Below, piece by piece: positions 21,700 to 36,600 of a stretch of DNA of 64,000 nucleotides. Source of the DNA: Brachypodius melanocephalos (Eukaryota > Chordata > Aves > Passeriformes > Pycnonotidae); contig VZSR01000245.1 in assembly GCA_013398615.1 (NCBI GenBank), positions 1,016,730 through 1,080,729 of the forward strand, written 5' to 3'. Numbering within the stretch: position 1 is the stretch's first letter; each line of letters begins with the position of its first letter. The notes under the pieces are model-generated. The model saw nothing but the letters and a program-made list of their open reading frames with translations. It searched no databases and was not told the DNA's origin. Made by a program: the position numbers and the translations under genes.

Positions 21700-24600
21700 A
21701 CACTCCCTCAAGTTCACTCAACCCCTTTCTCTGCACAGGCCAGCATCTTTAAGGTTTCGTAAGTATCATCTTCCACCCTAACCTGAAGAAGGAACTTCAT
21801 CAGTCCAGGTCAGAGTCAGGCTGAGCAAGATCCCTGGGTTTCTTACTTTTTGATTAGGACTCTTGATTATCTACAGAATTCTACTTTATTTTCACCTCTG
21901 CCAGAAATTCCTCCTAAGGGACTCCTCCAATTTAAACCTAAGCAGATGGGCAGGATAATATCCATACAATAAATACATGTTGTAATTATTTTCAAAGATT
22001 CATATGTATTTCTATCAGGACACAAACCTTCCCATTTCTACTCCTGCATTTAAAACCCTCCACCATCTTTCCAATACAGTATAAATTAGCTCAAAATTTC
22101 AAAAATTCATGCCATACAATGTGGATGTGTCTATATACATATATACACATGCACATACTGATAGCATAATACCTCCTGTATAGACAGTGCTACACTATAG
22201 ATGAGAATATCTAAGTGTATATAGTAAAAACTAGCAAGAATAATCTAAAAAAAATATAATACACATCCTAAAGTATTTCACTTTTACAGTAACTTTCCAA
22301 ACAAAATCTCTGATGTATTTTATGTGTAAGTACTAATGTGATAAATATCACATCTCATTTCCTTGTATTTATGTATCAGAACAGTTAGTGGACTTAATGG
22401 GTATTTCTTTAGGTGTGAGAAACTTACATGAACCTCATGTGTGACTCATGCAGTGAACACTACTTTTTGCTCAGTTTAAACAGAAATACTGAGGTTCAGT
22501 CACAACCAAATCAAAAAGTCCAGTGATGAATCAGCACATTTAAGGCATGTTAGAAAATCAACCAGAACCATTCCTTCTATGCTGCTCACCAGATTTTTTG
22601 TGCTATATCAAACTGCTGATGTCCTCCTTCCCCTCTCTCACCTTCTTCAAACTGAGATCTAGGATTATTGCATTCTAGCGCGTTTCTACTTAAAAGCAAT
22701 CCTATGCCAATACTAGCACAGTTCTTACATTTTATTGCTAGAAAAGTAGCAGAGCTGCTCTTGGTACTTTCCTTCTACTTATTCAATAATTGAGCTTTTC
22801 AGTTTATTCACTTACAGTGCTGTTCCAAAACCAGGAGTGCCTTTTATTTGAAGAAAAAAGGAATCATTTTGAAAATTAAAAAATTGTCATGAGAGCTGGA
22901 GGAGCTGCCATCTCTTCTTTCCTCTGTCACAAATATCCTGTATGATTCTTAACAAGTCATTAATTTCTATATGCCTCATCTAGAAAATAAGTTAATGACA
23001 TTTAACTCTTTCATTGGGAGGCTTAATGGTTGTGAAATTTGCTGAGCTTCTTGGAAGGAAAGAAGCTGCTGTCAGAGTAAACAGTAATAGCATGATTATG
23101 TTTGGTGGGAAGGTAATAGGAGAGTCACTTTGTAACAATATCACATTTCTGCATTACACAGACAAGATTGGCCAAGCAAGTGAGTCACTTAGTGAGAAAT
23201 TTGTGTTTTCCTTTGTTTGTGGTATCTGTGCATACTGTCTGGACCTCAAAATCAAGATGATTTTTTAATACTCCATAAGTCTGTGGAAAGAGATGCTGTC
23301 CTTAGAAAATGAAATATCTTTTCTCTACTGTTAGAATCTAACTGCAAACACCAGCCAACAAAAGATTTAGAAAAATGCCTATGGGTTTTGAAATCTGGCA
23401 TGGATTAGTACGACCCACCATGTGACAGATCAGTCATAGACAACGGCACATATATTGATTCTTTATTGATTTTCCCTCTGATATTCTAGAAAACAAAGGG
23501 ACTTGAACTAGTGTATCTGGCATTCACATACTCTTAGATGGGAATGCATCTGTGGAGTCTGAACACATTTGTGAAAAAATACCTAATTCATACAGTCAGT
23601 GGAAACCACAGTCGCTGAGGATCTCTAAGAAACCCCACATAACCTTCCTGGAACACCCCTACGGATGTAGGTGTCTAATGTTAGATACACATGTTCAGCA
23701 GTTCTAATTTCCCAAAGCTTCCCCTCTCCCCAGTGTCCTGTCATATCTCTTCTTATCTCTGTTTGCTGGGATTTGGATTTTTTTAGGTTTGTATTCCTTT
23801 AACTGAGAAGATGGGATATCCATTATGGTTCTAAATTGCTTTTGGCCATGAAAAATGTGATGACTATCTCCTCCAACCTCAAACAATTCATTCTGACAAA
23901 ATGATTGATAACATATTTTTGGGCAAAAACTTGAAACTAATGCTTCTGCTTCCATCATGGCAATCCTCATTTCACTTGTGATAAGGGACTATAATGGTCA
24001 CCTAAATTCACTGTGATGTTTTAATGTTGGTAAAACATCAATGACCATGTGTTGTTTCCCCCTTCAAATTAAAATGTTGCCTGAAGGAAATATATCTGTT
24101 TATATACACTGTTTGTAAATAGCCAATATCCCACAAATGGAAAATCTTGATATCCACAAGCAGGTGCCTTGAGTGCAGGTAATAACAAGCCACCTTTTTA
24201 CTTGAAAAAGAGACTTAATCAAACATTTCCTTTCATCAAATACATGTTACTAAATACCAAGGAAAAACAGCAGCATTATACAATTGACAGCATAGTATGT
24301 GAGAGACAGAGAAAGCTTTTCTTCTATCATTGTCTACAGAAGATATTCTCAAGCATCTTTCATGGACTTATAGGTATGTATAGGTGGCTTCCAGGGGATT
24401 ATAGGTATGTATTGCAGCCATAGCAGAAATAAAGTCTTCCAAACATAGTGGCACTACAAACTGTAACACTGGTCCATTCAATTCAGAATTCTTTAGAAAT
24501 CTAACTGAATTTTCTCTAGGAAACATTATCTGTGTGCAGGAGAGCCACACTTCAGAAAAAAAAATGAGATCTTGGAACAATTGTGACGATCACATACTCA

Positions 24601-27600
24601 GTCAAACACAGGGCAACCAGCTAGATAAACAGCATTTAGGATTTCAGCACGCCATTTTGCAATGGTGTACTGAAATCTGTCCACAGCAACACAGCCAAAT
24701 AAGGATCCTCTCATACCTGTCACGGTGTCATATCTTAAAGATCAGGACATTCCATAACATTGTACCGGTGCCTATTGAACTACTGTATCATTGGAAAGTG
24801 AGTAATTCCGAGTAGGGCCAAAAGGTGTAATATAATAGATTTGTAGCTAGTTGCACTTTTCAGTTCTATCACCAAATGAGTTGATTCACATCAATACAAG
24901 CCAAACAGAAGGCCAATTATGATACATAGGTGTCCAGAGCTCTTACAGTGAGTGAGAAGGTTAAAATATTCATTCTGCAACATATTAGGAAGCATACATA
25001 ACATATTAGGAAACACACGTGATCTAGTTAGTCAAAATCCCTAAAGGAAGAAAAAATTACCATCTACTTTAGCAGATTTCAAAAACCCAATCATAAATGA
25101 GTTGAAATAGGAACATGCAGCACATATCGAAAGTGAATATTTCTGCTTGGTAGTGTCTGAATAATGCTCTGTTAGTATCAGTACTCTAAATCAATGACAA
25201 ATTATGAACTAGTGTTGTTAAGACTAGAAATTAGATGCCGGAATACCTGAGCAGACTGCTCCACTTCTCTTACTGTTTCCCACCTGGTTCTGTACTCAGT
25301 AAACCCTTTGCAACAAGAATAGTCTCAATACATATTTCTACTAGGGTGCTCAATTCAGATTTTGCAAGACAAATGATGGAAGATATGCCACAGGACACAG
25401 CATTAGACCTCTGAAAACTTTCAGGTTAATTTACTCTTAATTTTAAAACAAGAAGATTCATCTGTTTTGCAGATAGCCAAAAAGCAGATGAACTGGGGCA
25501 AGAGCTATCCTACACCTAAAACTGATCATCCACTAAAGTTGAGACTTTTCTAATGTGTTTACACTCTAGAATCTCTAGTTTTAAAATTACATCAGGGCAT
25601 CTAAGTTCCAAATATTTGTTTTCAGCAAAAGGAATGCAGTAACTACTCAGTCTAAGCTGATCTCGCTGACAGGTCTGGACAGGTCTACACTTGCTTAGAA
25701 CGCCACAGAGATTTATAGCTGAGAATGAGCCCTACTTTTAACTGAGAAGGCAGTGTCTGCCAGCAGGATCTAACACTCAGGGGAGAAAAATGTGAGCTTG
25801 GCATGACTAAGGTAGGCATTAGAAGATGTACAGCTGGGAGTGGATGAACTGGAATGGGCAAGGTCGAGAGTATTAAAATTTGGCCTATTTCTTCTAATGA
25901 AATGCTCAGAGAAGGATTGTACAGGGACAAGCTACCATACAGTCAATATGTGAAAAATAGCAGAATTAAACCACTCCTTTTAAAAAGTGTTAGGAAGAAG
26001 GTGTATGTAAATTTCATTCAAATTAGGAATTAAAAGAACAAAAGAAAATGGGGGGAGGCATTTAAAACATTGAAGGCAGAAGTTACACTTTGCTTATTTT
26101 CTCCCTGAATCTCGCTCTTGAAATCTGTTTGGTTAAATGAGTGAAGAAAGATGTAATACTGTGTATGGAGCCCAGTCACTCATTCTCAAATTCCACAGGT
26201 GATTATCTTTCCATCTAATTCCAGCTGTGTGAAATTATAAAGGACATACCATACCATGCAGCTACAGAAACTACCATACCAAGATCGCAGATCTCTTAAT
26301 TTGGACAAACTCTGGTGCCTTGCTAAGAAGGCAGAAGCATGTAAACATTGAAATGAGAACAGTAAAAGCAGAGAAAAGGAGCCAGCAAAGTCAAGTATTT
26401 GACTGGACTGGACTGAGTTCCCAAAGTGAGAGTTGTAAACAGTATGCAATTTCCACCTTGTCAAAGCTTCAGGTTTGAGTGACCCTAAAGTAACTCCAAA
26501 GGACTGAGAATACTGCTAGACATTACCTTCATAGGCAGCTCTTTCCTGGTCAGCTTTTTGTAAGAGGAATTAGAGGTCTTTGAAAGTCATAAGCTTTCTA
26601 TTTTGTCCCCACATAAATCCCCATGAAGAGTTAGAAGAGCAAGGCAGAGATGACCAACAAAATGACCAGTGGCCTTACTAGCCGCTGAATTAAATTTGCC
26701 CTTTTTTCCTGTCTCAATATTAAATGTTTAATGGGCAACAACAGGAAGTTTAGAACTTCAGAGCATAAAAATTAACTTCCATTATAATTCACGTTGTAAT
26801 ATATGGTGTTAGTAAGTACAGAGTAGAGAAATTCACTCTTTATTATTCATATCTATAATAAACCTCAAATTGTAATGTCTAGATGTTTAGCTGCAAGGTG
26901 CCTGAAGTTTTATACATTAATAATTAGTGTTCCAGAAAAGTTTAAGTGATGTTTAATTGTAGAGGTCCACTCTGTTGGAAGGGTTCAACACAAAGTTCAA
27001 AGTTTGACACTGACCTGGAGCCCTAGGGAAGTGGGATGGCCCTTAATTTATTATGAATGAATATTATTGCTTGTGGAGACACACCACAAATTTTTCTGGC
27101 CTCTTGGTAACCTTGATTCCAATTTCCTCATTGTGGAAACACAATCTAGTTGGATACATGTGTGTCTCAGTGTGCTGTGGCAGCTGATTGCAGATGTGGA
27201 GATGAGAAAAAAATATCAGAAATTCTGGGCAAATTAATTTTGAGACATACAACTGATAAGCTTTTGCTTGCCCAAAAACGAAAAATATTGTCAGTATTTT
27301 AAGTACTGGGAACCAGAATCATTATTCTTCCACTCCCCTAGGTTTGTATGGTTGAGTTTGCAGTCCTGCATCCTCAGAGCTTTTGCTTTTCTAGCTAAAG
27401 GGGAGATTCTGCTGCTGTAGAGCTCCCTCACATCAGCACTGGGGCTGGACCAAAATCTAATGATTCCCATGGCTTTGGCTTAGAATGTCGGCCAAGCTTC
27501 TGCTATTGATCTGTAGTGCCACTTGTGGAAATGAAACTGAAATTCCTGTAAGCAGTTGAGAGAGACATTTCAAACCATTGAATAACCAATTATTAGTACT

Positions 27601-30600
27601 TCTCATGTATTCTAAACATACAAATAATAAAAAAAATTAGAGCAGTGTTTTCCACTTATTGCTATAACAGGAAGAGTGTGTTCAAATGCCTTCAAGCCAC
27701 AAACTTCTAGGTGTGTTCATTTTAGGCAGACCCCTTTGACCGTCCTCTTGTATATCAGAAATCTTGTGAAATTGTTCCTTTAATATTTGCAATACAAGAC
27801 TGAGAAACACAGGGTGCAGCATTATTAAACTAGACACTTTTCACTATGGTGAAGTTAGGAGCAGTGCAACCATGAGTTTATTACTGCAGCATGGGAGCAG
27901 GTTTCATCCACACTGTCCTACAGAAATAGGGGCCCAGGAAGGACCTGAATTTCTGTCTAAACAAACACACATGGTGGATAACTGAGATAATCTCAAAAAT
28001 CAGGATAAAAGGAAAAAATATGGGAGACCACTGAAAGTTGCATCTATTTATGGCTCAGTCTCCAGTATTTAACAACCACAGAAACCCAGAAAATAAAATT
28101 GAAAGTGTAGCATTAATGGCACTTTGATTTTAACCCAGCCACAGCTGTTTATTTTGAAGGAGAATATAGAAACAGGAGGGAGGGTTTTGTGAAAGAGCCA
28201 AAGGAGTGCTTCATGTTTCATCATATCCTGTTTTCAACAGTTTCATTAGACTTACCCTACAATTAATTTTTGGAGCAGATCTTGCAGCACCCTAAGGACA
28301 TCTGCTCTTTCCTGGCTTTGTGCTGCCGTGTCTCACACTGAACTGATGATAATTCTAAGGCATAAACTATTTTCAAGTTCATCAACGGTCTGTAAAGTAA
28401 AGGATTTGCTGCATTCAAAGTTCTAGATGACACATTAGTCTTGACTTGGAATCTTAGGGAGTTTAACACACCTTAGTAATGTGATCTACTTCCTACTTGA
28501 TCAGCTATGACTTATTGATATTATTTTGTAGTGTAGAATGAGAAAAAATTGAATTTTAAAAGAATTGTTTATTTGACATGCAGAAATCCAGTGGACCATA
28601 CAAAACAATGCTAATGAAGAATTAAGATTAAAAGCACAGCATATGCTATATGAAGGCCTAATGTAATTTTCATTTACAAGGCTAAAACTATCTGTGGAAC
28701 ATGTTCAGTGTATTGGAAAGACTAGAGGCAAATTAATAATTACAGAATCAGCTATTTCTTAGGCTATTTTTCCTAACAGAAGTATTTAATTATAATAGAA
28801 GTATTTAATAGAAGTATTTAATAATAAAGGCTGAATTTAATGCTAGAGAAAATGTATCATTTTCTGAGCTGAAGTTTAAAGTAGCTATTTTTGGTGATAT
28901 TGGATAAAACAGGTTCCTAAAAATGAAGCTTGGGAACCAGTAGCAGCAATGTCACTTATAGTACCAGAGGATAATGGTAATTATACTCCTCACTTGCAAG
29001 CATAGCAAAATTAGTGTTATGAAAATAGGAAGGTGTCTGCTTCAATCTATTTGCTAATCTAGTGGAAGGACCCTTCTTTGCTCAGAAATGGTGTGACAGG
29101 AGAGGTGTGGATACGCAAAGAAGACTATTTATTTATACGGCTTGGGAAACACGAAGTTAGGTGTGCCAGGCTTGAGCAACACCTATTATCATTTCTGCAG
29201 ATAGCTTTCTGCACTGAAATCAGTCCTGTGATAATTATTTCTTCACTTGATTAGGTGGCATTGCATCAGAACTCCATCTTCTACTTTATATCCAAAATAT
29301 TTTCACAGTTCCAAAAGAAGATTCATCCCAAAGCACTTGGTAGTAGCAGGATGAGAGAAAAATGTTTCAGAAAATGATAAGGAAGAACATGAATGGCTCA
29401 GGTGGCACTAATCATGGCAGGCTTATTCTTTAGTGATAACATATGAGAAGTCTGAAGCACACCAATATCTGAGCATGGTTAGGGTTGGTAACTGAAAATA
29501 ACAATAACTGTTTTGTCTCCATTCATCTTTTTTTCAAGCATCAGAAGATAAATCTTGCTTTAACTAGCTAATTTACATAAACAAAGATTTCTCAATGACT
29601 TGGAACGAGAGCCATCTCTTGGCTGTGAGCTACTTGCACGTATTAGGCAGGAGCACCGTGTAGCACAGCTAAATTTACTACTGATGATAGTCAATAATTT
29701 CCTTATAGCTTCATCTTGTGAGCTACTTCTAGACTGTCCAACAGAACACTATTATGCAAGAAATCATATACTTACACTAACTTGTCATGTTTTCAAAACT
29801 GATGTATAAAATGGTTATTCAGGAACTAAAATTTCTATCTACATCTTCGGCAAACTTTCATAAGCCAAACATAACTCAAATATACAAACTTTAAAAAAAA
29901 TTACAGTAATTACCATTGGATTACTTCTAGAACTTTTGATGCTTGAAACTGTATAACACTAAAAACTTCGACTTAACATTTTTAAAAGACAACCACTTAA
30001 GGGAATTTTCCTGCAAAATGCAAATCTTGTCATACAGATGCTCCTGCATCTGAATTGGAACCACAGAGAAAAGAGTAACTGAAGAAAATGCTTTTATTAT
30101 GGCCTCCTTTCTCAAATAACCGTTTGATTCTCACCACAATAACAATGGCTATTTAGGAAAAAAAATAGGAACAAAATAACAATTATAAAATATTAGTTCT
30201 GGAAAGACACCATCCAGAAAAGGTCTGCTCCCATATCATAGATTTTGGAAAAAATACTATCATTGTTACCTGGTTACCTCTGATAAACTACTTATGTTAG
30301 TTTCATTGTTGGTTAAAAAAATAAAAATCAACCAGTAGAATAGTCAGCCTTATAAATCAAGGAAATTGGTCAAGGTGTACCTACTCTATTCCTAAAAGCA
30401 TCAGTATCTTAACTTAAGCTTAGTTAAATAAGAATTTAGTAAAAAGATATTGATAATTGAAGTAGAAAAACATGAATGTGATCACATAAAAGGACACTCC
30501 TTTTTCCTCCAACCTGAGACCTACCTAAAGTAGAAATAATAACTTAAAATTGAAAAAGTCTCCCTTATGGCCTAGTCTCTCTGCCTTGGACTGTATGTAG

Positions 30601-33600
30601 GAAATATGTTTTGTAAATTTGTAGATTAAAAGTCCACCAAAGACTAAGCAAAAACATTTTGAAAACTTTGTTTAACAAACCAAATAAATGTGTCACTGTC
30701 AATGAATACTTCTAACAAAAATTCAGTGTGGAGATTTAATGATCCAAGATGGAATCTGAGAATGTAAGCTGTAATCCAGAGTAGATGGCTGATTAGGGCA
30801 GCTCCATCTCAGGCAGCCCTCTTGATTCTAAGCAAGGTCTGTCTGCACCTGTGTTAATGTTATAGTTCAGACCAGGAGTACATTCACATCACTCCTGAAG
30901 CACTTGTATTCATGAATTTCACAAAATCTGTCTTATTCCTCTGTTTTTTCAAGGTACTTTGCAGATGTCATTCTAGTGCATCTAGCCTTGGCAATAACTA
31001 TGCTGTGCCCAGTTCTGCCTGATCCACCGGGTCCTTATTTATGCCAGGTCAGCATCTCTCAGTAGCTGTTCACACTCTTCTATAGAGAGGTAGCTGTCAT
31101 ATGGTACCATGAAGGACTCTTCTACATGTAAGTTAAGTGAAGTCCTGGTGACAATCTATTTTTACATTTTGTGTAAATGGAAATTACTTTTAAAATCTTT
31201 TAGAGTCTGGAAGTTGCTTCACTCATTCATCTAAAATACCTTGACTCTGGTGACCTGAACACAAAGGTTTAGAGAAACACAGTGAAAGATTTCTCTTGTG
31301 TTTCTTTACAGTAGCTACAGATGAGCTACAGTGAGTGGGTACCATGAAGATGCTGCATGTATCTATTGGATTAAATTCCTACTAGACTTACTAATTTATT
31401 TCACTTGATTATGAATTATCATTTCCATCACTTAGACACTTGAAATTTGTAAAAATAAAAAGACGCTTATTAGATAAATAAAAAAAAGTTTGCAAGAAGA
31501 TTTAGTAAGCTTACTAGAACAAGGGTTATGATTGCTTACGGCATCATAATCAACACAAGAACACCTTCTTATGGCTTCCAGAGAAAGCCTTAATACAAAT
31601 ATATTAATTTTCTGATAGACACTTGGAGGGCCCAAGAGAAGCCCACAAAGAAATTGTTTAACTGTGGCCTTTCTCAGTAGAAGGAGCTGATGTTTGTTGT
31701 TAAGTATTTGCAGGTCTTCAGCTGTGCCAGAACTGGGACATGCATCTTGGCACTGAGGACTTGTCAGTCAATCAGAATCTAGATAGCTCCAGAGGTATTC
31801 CAGGACTGTTTCCCAAGCCCTTCCTTTCACTCTGCATAGCAGTGAGAAGTCACCGCAGGATGTGTTCTCACGTCACCTGGGTTGCACAGAGTTTTCCCTT
31901 TCAAAGGTAGAAGCAGGTGAATTCCCATTCCTTCAGCAGTTAACACTGTAAGGAATAATCAGGTAACTATTTTGGTTCAGTATTTATAACATTTTTTTCA
32001 TGGCGAATTTGAAATCTACTACAGGGAAAAAAACCAACTCACTTTGTATAAGTAGTCAGTTCCTGCCAGTGGGAACAATGTCCCCCTTTTATTTCAAAAT
32101 AGTAAATATTCCTGGAATCACAGCTGAAATACTTAATTAGAAGTGCAGTATATTTAGAAGATCTACATTTTCAGGCACTTCTCCACTCACCAGTCTACAA
32201 CTGTTTGACTGGGATAGAGTTTATGCCTTCCAACACAATCCCCACAATGCCCACAAATTCATTATTAAAACAAAAGCACCTGGCTTCTGTTTGGGATTCC
32301 CATTGCATGGTAATAGATAGTGTTAATAGAAGTACAGTAATAGAATTTGTAACAGACAAAGACTCAGAGCAACTAATGAAACACATGCTTTAGTGGTGCA
32401 AGTTGCTCTAGTTTGCAAAGACTGCTCACTACAATTAGCAGAAAAAAAGACAACGGATCTAGAGACTGTAAACAAAACATGTCTACAGAGGCCTTTTGAC
32501 CTATATTGTTTTTATTAATTCCTAATCCATTTCCTACAACATCACTGACTCTTCCATCAGACAGAATATGGTCTTCCTGTGTGAGCTGTGGCTTGTACCA
32601 ACTTCCTATTGGCAAAGTCAATTTGTAAACCTTCATACTCTTCTGGCAAGATTTTCAATCCTGAGGCTTGATTTACCAGGCCAAAATTTTCCATCCGATA
32701 GACCAAGCGAGAGATGATATAATTTTAACTAGGCTAAGAAATTGGGTTTTTCCTCAGGTACTCGAGAATCAGGTTCTTTGGTCTCCCTTTTTCAAGATAA
32801 GGCAAATGTTAACAATGTTAACAATGTAATTTGACTTCTTAGGTGAAGTACTGACATGAGAATACACACAATTCCTGGTATTTTAAAGAGAAGAATCTGT
32901 TTTGGAGGACAATGGGAATGGAATATATCAAATCCTGTCGTTGCTTCAGTATCACATAACCCTGGATGTAAAGTGCGCACAAAGACCTGAACATAGAAGA
33001 AAATGCAGATATTAACTGAGGAGAACATAACAACAAAGAGCTACAAACAGATGAGGGATGGGCATCTAAAAATGCCTGTTTACAGGGAATCATGACTCAT
33101 TGGGTACCTTTTTGTGCAATGGAAAAAGGGAGTCCCTGGTGTGTAAGCAAGTCAAGCAATTTACAAGACCAGTGAAGTGCATGTGCTCTATACAGATGAA
33201 TAGCTGCCCTGAAGACAACACATTTTTCTGAAATAAATAAATAAATAATCTTCACACTAGTACTATTCCCTTCCATATACTAGTCATGAAAATGCTTTGA
33301 ACTTAGACTTTACTAAATTACAGATAACTAGCCCATTAACTGAGGAAATGATCATGGGTTTTTGAAGTGTTTCCTCTTGTCCTTGCATTTGATTGTCCCC
33401 TTGTCTCTTGTATTACTCATGATGTTAAGTCTACATGCAAGATTATCACCTTTTAGAGGCAAAGACTAAGTATCTTTGAAGCACAATGAATCCTTATTAG
33501 GTATAATCAATAATAATTATAGTTGTGTAATGGAAAATAGGAAGATGAGGAAAAGGAAATGGCTGAGATCATAATAATTACTTTCTATTAGGACTGGCAG

Positions 33601-36600
33601 GAAAACCTAGGGTGAGAAGCTGGTCACCTGAGAAAACAGATACCTCTTTATTTGGGTTTTCCTTGGAGTTGAAATAGCTGAGTTAAAGTGTACCAAGTAT
33701 ACACCAAACATGATTTATGACTTTAACAAACTCTAGAAGCAGGGTGCAGGAAGTAGGTGTATCTCTGAGGGGGTTGCTGTGGTAAACTCTTTGGAATGCA
33801 GCAATTACCACCCACCTGGCAAATTGGAAGTGTTACATTCCTCTGCTAGTAATCCACTCCTCCATTTAGCCAGAGGTCAGGGAGGAGAAGCAGGTGACTC
33901 TTATGGAGGAACAGTCAGAGACATGGAGCTTTCTTCCAGAAGTGCAAAGATGCACTAGGTGTTAACCTCACATTATAAAAGCGTCTCCACATGGAACTTG
34001 AAAGCCCTGTTACACCCATGAGATACAAAATAATTTGGACAAAACCAGAATTTGAGCTCCAGGACACTTCTGATCTAATGTTTTATGTTTCTACAGAGCA
34101 CAGGTCTAGGCCACTCCTGATCTTCGATGGGGCTTCTTTGTTAGGATGGCTGCACAGAGAAGCTGCTGATCATCAAGGCTGTTGTGGGTCCAGAGTCCCT
34201 CAGTGCCATTCTAGACCTGTAGTGACTGGGTGTACAGAGAGCCAGGGTAATCAGTTACTGTGTAGCATGCCTGGCAAATTAAATTGTAAGTCCTCTAATT
34301 TTGCTCTGCACTAAGAAACTACTGCCCTGACTTCTTAGGGCCATCAGATCACTATAATCACAGGACTTCTGCTCATGAGGACTGACAGATCAGTTTTCTT
34401 GGGTTCCTCCAATCTGATGTTCCGTCTACTAAATAAATTCCTTACAGAATGCATTATTTTTTGTGATACATTTGAACACAATTATAATATATAACCTTCC
34501 TTATGGAGAAGTATTAATTTACTACAATCCATTATTATAAAGGCTTTCAAGCTTAGTATGATGTTACCACAGTATGAAAGACAGGCTATTTATTAACATC
34601 TTATCACCCCTTCACAAAAGAATAGCATCCTTATAGCAACTGTCATTATAGAGATACAGCAATATAAATATCCTTAATGCATCTTTTAATTAGGTTTAGT
34701 AAGTGAAAATATTTGGGAGAGTCAACTAAAGGTCAGTTGTCTAAGGACCACTTTGCACTGATTCACCACTCTGTAGTGATTCATGAAGCACTGAGTGAGA
34801 ATTTCCACAGCCACTCAAGAAAATACATTATCCTTGGTGCTACAGCAACAGTCACAGTGCTCTGTGCACAGCTGAGGCACAAATGTGTCTTTGCAGCTCT
34901 GCTGTAAAAGGGTAAAACATCCACATCCATGAAGGTACCTGAAATAGTTCCCAACGTTATTTCAAACAAAGTAATACAACTGAGGATGAAGAGAGGGCTG
35001 CAAACCAGAAAAGGGTAAAAAGGAAAATAGAAATCCATCTCAAGTCAGAAGTACCTGAGGAAGAACACACATCTCATAGAGAGTCCACAGCCTTTAGCTG
35101 TAGAGCCAGATACTTTCAACTTCAAATATAAGCTCCACAGAAACAAGAGTTTCATCTTTAGGCAATTTTTTATATTTCCAGTGCCTTCTCTATCGATGTG
35201 GAAGCAAAACAAAGGCAGGATTGTGTGGCTTCCAGTAACAGAAATACGTTTTTTTAGTATAGTAGGTAAACCTGTGGTCTACACATCCAAAGATCTAAAT
35301 TATAGAATAATTTTTAAAAAATCAAACTGTGTAGAAGTAATATATAGACACAACTTTCATTAATTATCTCCTTAAATGTATATGCCATGTAATTTTCTGC
35401 AGAATGTGGCATGGTGAATAACATCTCCAGAGCCATTCAATGAATATTTCAGTGTTCCATTGTATAAAACCATATTATGACTCAAAGAAAGAACTGTTCT
35501 GTTTTGTGACACATTTCAGAACTCAGCCTGTAGATCATGCTTGAAACAGAGCCCAGAATGTTGTGTACAGCTAGGTCCAACACGAGTATAGGCTGTGAGG
35601 TTTCTTGAAGGTTAAACATGTGATGTGACAGGTGTGAGAACAAAGAACTGTAAATTGTAGGAGATTAGTATTTATATTTTATAAACTAAATATTTAACTA
35701 CAGGCAGTGCAATCTAAAGGCACATGCACTGGCAGACCTACAGGCCTGCTGCAGAGCATGGTGAGATTTGGCATGGTGTGAAGTGCTGTATAATCCCTGA
35801 CACACACACGGTGAGATTACAGATCAAACATACAGATCCTGATGACAGGGCAGGCAGAAGCAACTTCTGAGGAGGGCAGTGCTCAGACAAAACATCAGTG
35901 TTACTGGGGCACTGTGGCACTGACCTAAGCAGGCAGAATTAACTTTCCAAAAAGAAGTGTGTCCACCAGCTAGTCTTACCTGCCATCCACCTTCCACATG
36001 TTCTGAAGTTACCAAAAGTTCTCAGAGTACAGCAACCACAATTTTTCAAGAAAGTAAGAAAAGGGCACAGAGGCACCTACATACTATGCCAATGTCCCTT
36101 CAGCTAATTCAGAGCAATCCTTACATTTTTAAGGAATGTGGAAACGTACAAATGTGAATGGTGTGTACTAAGCACTGTCACAACTATTTAGCATTTCAAA
36201 GCATCCTCATGTTAGTTTCCCGAAAAGTAATTCAACGTAACATATTGTTTAACAAAACATTAATAGTGAAAAATGCTAAAGATATAGTATCCTTGACTTC
36301 TACTGCTACCTTCATGTTTGAAAATCTATATACATCAAACAGATACATGTTGAATGAGTATATTTATTAGCATTGAGTATATAATTATAGCAAATTAAAT
36401 AGAGTGCGCTGAGAACTACATTTATGAGACAAAAGATACTATTACAGCAATTATTGTTCCGAGTTACCTTTTGTACATGACATCAAAAGACTTTAAAATG
36501 TTACATTCAAGCACATAAAACCTTTGAGTCTGATGTAGTACTTATGTTTCCAGGGATTTTGATGACTTCTGGATGAAATTCACAGCAGCATTTTAGCTGT

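Noticed and set aside
33231..33248. AAAT repeats, scattered A runs (for example near 61779 and 63563) and the small palindrome near 59757-59776
   Set aside because: Ordinary simple sequence in AT-rich vertebrate DNA.
33991..34314. 107-codon plus-strand frame
   Set aside because: No similarity to any family I know and no supporting signals.
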